A stretch of DNA of 64,000 bases from JAFGOG01 sp034429215 (lineage in GTDB: Bacteria; Chloroflexota; Anaerolineae; JAAYZQ01): contig DAOUGI010000030.1 in the NCBI GenBank assembly GCA_034429215.1, positions 1-64,000 on the forward strand. Reading direction: 5' to 3'. A model generated the notes under the pieces. The model was not told the origin of the DNA. It saw only the letters and a program-made list of their open reading frames with translations, and ran no database searches. Made by a program: the position numbers and the translations under genes. Below are positions 61,731 through 64,000 of the stretch, piece after piece. Numbering within the stretch: position 1 is the first letter of the stretch; each line of letters begins with the position of its first letter.

Positions 61731-61871
61731 ATGGCGACAAAACGAACTTGGCAGCCCAAAGTCCGGCGCCGCCAGCGGGTGCACGGTTTTATGGCGCGCA
61801 TGAGTACAAGAGGTGGACGGCAGGTGTTGCAGGCAAGACGCCTCAAGGGCCGCCGCCGCCTGGCGGTATGA
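61731..61871 (+). CDS. rpmH: 50S ribosomal protein L34
   Basis: 46 residues, very basic, with the L34 pattern KRTWQPKVRRRQRVHGFMAR and TRGGRQVLQARRLKGRRRL. ATG 61731; a GAGG sits ten bases upstream. First gene of the conserved rpmH-rnpA-yidD-yidC block. The 85-base gap to rnpA contains a possible small stem (GGCCACAGGGTGTGGCC). dnaA is not directly upstream, unlike the classical origin arrangement. Confidence 0.97.
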   Translation: MATKRTWQPKVRRRQRVHGFMARMSTRGGRQVLQARRLKGRRRLAV

Positions 61872-61956
61872 CCTGGTGGGCCACAGGGTGTGGCCTACGG
61901 TTGACCTGTGCCACAGCCGGCTGGGTCAATGAGGCCAACCCTCGCGGCCGGACGAC

Positions 61957-62307
61957 ATGCGCACCAAGCTGCGTCTGCGGTCGACTGTCGAGTTTCAGCG
62001 CATTCGCCGTGAGGGACACACCCTGGCTCACCCCTTGTTAGTGCTGTCGACCCTGTCGAATAGCTTGCCATATAGCCGGTTTGGCTTTGTGGTGGGCCGT
62101 CGGTTTGGCAAAGCAGCCGAGCGAAACCGGCTGAAGCGACGGATGCGCGAGGCAGTGCGGGTAAGGGTCAGAAATGGACAGGTTGCTGCGGGATGGGATG
62201 TGGTACTGGTGGCCCGGCATCCGCTGCGGGAGGCATCCTTTCGACAGATCGATCAGACAGTCGATCTGTTGCTTTGCCGCGCGGGTTTGATGAGCGGATC
62301 GTCATGA
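61957..62307 (+). CDS. rnpA: ribonuclease P protein component
   Basis: 116 residues. It has the RnpA pattern: LRSTVEFQRIRREGHTL, FGFVVGRRFGKAAERNRLKR with the RNR signature, RRMREAVR, and DVVLVARHP. Binds RNase P RNA for tRNA 5' processing. Its stop overlaps the yidD start (ATGA). No strong ribosome-binding site precedes ATG 61957, so translation may depend on coupling or structure. Confidence 0.95.
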   Translation: MRTKLRLRSTVEFQRIRREGHTLAHPLLVLSTLSNSLPYSRFGFVVGRRFGKAAERNRLKRRMREAVRVRVRNGQVAAGWDVVLVARHPLREASFRQIDQTVDLLLCRAGLMSGSS

Positions 62308-62531
62308 AGTACATCTTTATGGGTCTAGTTCGCCTGTACCAGATGACGTTCTCGAGGGTGTTGCCTCCCGCTTGTCGTTTCTACCCTTCCTGTTCCCATT
62401 ACAGCTATGAAGCTCTGAAAAAGCATGGTGCGATCAGGGGGAGCTGGTTGACCCTCAAGCGGGTGGCTCGTTGCCAGCCTCTTTGCCCTGGCGGATACGA
62501 TCCGGTCCCTGATACGTATAGGGATGTGTGA
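62304..62531 (+). CDS. yidD: membrane protein insertion efficiency factor YidD
   Basis: 75 residues, the full family length. Signature CRFYPSCSHYSYEALKKHG and RVARCQPLCPGGYDPVP with the conserved cysteines. It overlaps rnpA by four bases. Assists YidC-dependent membrane insertion. Confidence 0.96.
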   Translation: MKYIFMGLVRLYQMTFSRVLPPACRFYPSCSHYSYEALKKHGAIRGSWLTLKRVARCQPLCPGGYDPVPDTYRDV

Positions 62532-62558
62532 AGTCTGGCGTCCCAAGGAGGCTATGAT

Positions 62559-63692
62559 TTGATCAAGAGTAGTCGTGTGTGGGGAGCAGCCGTGGCGCTG
62601 CTCTTGTTGGGTTCTCTCTTGTCGGGGTGTGGCGCTGCGCCGCTGTCGCAGACCTGGCCCGGCTTGACCGTGACCGACGGAATCGTGTATGCTATCAGCG
62701 GCACGCCCCAAAAGGTCTATATGCTGGATGCCGCAACCGGCATGCAAAAGGCCACGTTCATGCCCACGGGCACGATTAAGGGCCAGACCTTCTATTGGAG
62801 CCCCGTGACCGTCGGCGGTGAGACGGCCTTTGTTGGGTTTTCGTCGCAGCAGGACAAGCTCTATGGCCTGTTCGCCTTTGATCCTGCCACCGGCCAGGAG
62901 CTGTGGCGCGTGCCGGCCGACAACTTGATCCTGTCTGCGCCGACCTATGCCGATGGCGTTGTCTATTTCGGGACATCGAGCGGCCAGGTGTATGCCGTCG
63001 ACGTGGCAACGCACACCGCGCCCCTCTGGTCGTTCAAGGCCGAGGAGGCGATCTGGGGCTCGCTGTTGGTCATCGGCGAGCGCGTATATGTGCCGGCGAT
63101 GGATCATCACCTGTATTGCCTCGATGCTCAAAATGGTCAGGTAGTGTGGGATTTTGAGTCGGGCGGGGCGCTGGCCGCCCAGCCGAGCCCAAGCGACGGC
63201 ACGCTGTACCAGGGGGCCTTTGACGGGCGGGTCTATGCCGTCGAGGCCAGCTCGGGAGAGCAGGTGGCAGGCTTTGATTTTGAGGCCAAGAACTGGATCT
63301 GGTCGGAGGTGCTGGTAGCGGATGGGCGGTTGTATGTGTCCTCGCTCGACGGCAAGCTGTACGGGCTGGACGCTGCCACCGGCCAGGTGTTGGCCGGCTT
63401 TCCCTATTCGACCGAAGCCACCGACTATGTCCGGGCAGCGCCGGCCGAGTCGGGCGAGTCGGTGATCATCGCCACCGGGAACGGCCGGGTGACGGCGGTG
63501 AACAGCGCCTCTGGGCAACCGGTATGGCAGTGGCCCACCGGAGGCACCACACCGACGTACGGGATTTTGACCACGCCGGCTGTTTCGGATGGGCGTGTGT
63601 ATGTGCTTCTTTCGAATGGGCAGGTGTATGCCCTGGATGCGGCCACCGGTGCTCAGCTTGCCGGCTGGCCTTTTCCGGTGACGATCCAGTAG
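62559..63692 (+). CDS. PQQ-type beta-propeller lipoprotein
   Basis: 377 residues. The N-terminus is a lipoprotein signal with lipobox LLSGC (Cys at about residue 24). The mature part is an eight-bladed PQQ/BamB-like propeller with repeated units such as LYGLFAFDPATGQELWRV, VYAVDVATHTAPLWSF and LYCLDAQNGQVVWDF. The TTG start at 62559 has GGAGG seven bases upstream. It sits between yidD and yidC, so it may help assemble or survey membrane proteins, in a BamB-like scaffold role; this is inference. Confidence 0.85.
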   Translation: MIKSSRVWGAAVALLLLGSLLSGCGAAPLSQTWPGLTVTDGIVYAISGTPQKVYMLDAATGMQKATFMPTGTIKGQTFYWSPVTVGGETAFVGFSSQQDKLYGLFAFDPATGQELWRVPADNLILSAPTYADGVVYFGTSSGQVYAVDVATHTAPLWSFKAEEAIWGSLLVIGERVYVPAMDHHLYCLDAQNGQVVWDFESGGALAAQPSPSDGTLYQGAFDGRVYAVEASSGEQVAGFDFEAKNWIWSEVLVADGRLYVSSLDGKLYGLDAATGQVLAGFPYSTEATDYVRAAPAESGESVIIATGNGRVTAVNSASGQPVWQWPTGGTTPTYGILTTPAVSDGRVYVLLSNGQVYALDAATGAQLAGWPFPVTIQ

Positions 63693-63752
63693 GCAATCAA
63701 CGATCAGCCGTCAGCTATCGGCAAGCAGTTGCCGAACGCTGATGGCTGATGG
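63693..63752. repeat. CAGCTATCGGC-type intergenic repeat
   Basis: GATCAGCCGTCAGCTATCGGC and, inverted, GCTGATGGCTGATGG. Same word family as at 43090, 45423 and inside topA. Confidence 0.55.
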
Positions 63753-63770
63753 TTCAATGGGAGGTTTTCT

Positions 63771-64000
63771 TTGGGTATTGGAGATATTTTCACGATGTTT
63801 ATCCTCCGGCCAATGCTCAATGCGCTGTTATGGCTGTACAGCATGTTGGGCAATCAGTTCTGGCTGGCGATTGTCATCTTTACCATCCTGATCCGGGTAA
63901 TCATGACGCCGCTGATGCTACCGCAGCAGCGAGCGGCCAAAAAGATGCAGGATCTCCAGCCCCAGCTCAAGGAGCTGCAGAAAAAGTACGCCAATGACCG
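63771..64000 (+). CDS. yidC: membrane protein insertase YidC, 5' part
   Basis: A TTG start at 63771 follows GGGAGG by six bases. The first 76 residues read GIGDIFTMFILRPMLNALLW, LYSMLGNQFWLAIVIFTILI and RVIMTPLMLPQQRAAKKMQD, which is the conserved YidC/Oxa1 first transmembrane region with the TPL and Q.....KM motifs. The short N-terminus is of the Gram-positive/Chloroflexota type, without a large periplasmic domain. The gene runs off the window. Confidence 0.93.
   Translation, partial: MGIGDIFTMFILRPMLNALLWLYSMLGNQFWLAIVIFTILIRVIMTPLMLPQQRAAKKMQDLQPQLKELQKKYAND

Noticed and set aside
63749..63997. 82-residue frame at the window end
   Set aside because: Out of frame with the clear YidC sequence starting at TTG 63771.

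Overview
The window looks like chromosome of a high-GC, probably anaerobic or microaerophilic member of the Chloroflexota, perhaps Anaerolineae-like. This is an inference. It rests on TopA carrying an N-terminal DUF5679-type zinc ribbon, many Fe-S and radical-SAM proteins, Lgt plus lipoproteins, an MttB-superfamily gene, and RelE/HicA cassettes beside housekeeping genes. No rRNA, tRNA, CRISPR array or intact insertion sequence was seen. Most transcription units have a SigA-type promoter (TTGnnn, 16-17 bp, TATAAT or close), and several genes appear leaderless.

Layout. 1-2,270 is an eroded accessory stretch: the end of a DUF523-DUF1722 gene, two remnants of related genes, an unknown ORF and a RelE/Phd toxin-antitoxin pair. 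2,278-7,000 holds an SDR, a double-CDGSH Fe-S protein, a 4-hydroxybutyryl-CoA dehydratase-like enzyme and a GNAT protein. 7,000-11,500 (minus) holds a membrane-anchored isoaspartyl methyltransferase with a receiver-like protein, a dynamin-like GTPase, a PflX-type radical SAM protein and a YprB-like exonuclease. A DinG-type helicase (plus) and an ECF transporter operon S-A-A'-T (minus) follow. 17,800-22,500 has hicBA, a GT4 glycosyltransferase, VanZ, scpA, a DUF4870 protein and lgt.

22,669-32,540 is an eight-gene, tightly packed plus-strand operon: MttB-like methyltransferase, Cys/Met-type PLP lyase, MFS transporter, C45 acyltransferase-like hydrolase, two Fe-S redox proteins, DUF169, and a D-cysteine desulfhydrase/ACC deaminase-like enzyme. 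It is followed by a Crp/Fnr-type regulator. It is the best candidate here for an undescribed catabolic system.

33,400-40,540 (minus) has DegV and a surface-glycan or glycolipid cluster (GT39, YbhN-like, GT2, B12-type radical SAM). 40,600-42,550 is a second accessory patch with an orphan toxin-tail/putative immunity pair bounded by palindromic repeats, and a lipoprotein. 42,680-53,270 holds a cupin, a degenerate PP2C fused to a propeller, dprA, a mannose-1-phosphate guanylyltransferase, topA, a frameshifted cyclase/TPR remnant, an M23 peptidase and a SpoIID-domain protein. 53,328-59,206 is a four-gene ATGA-coupled operon led by a Ser/Thr kinase-AAA-TPR protein. The window ends with an M24 peptidase, an unknown membrane protein and rpmH-rnpA-yidD-(propeller lipoprotein)-yidC, the last cut by the window edge.
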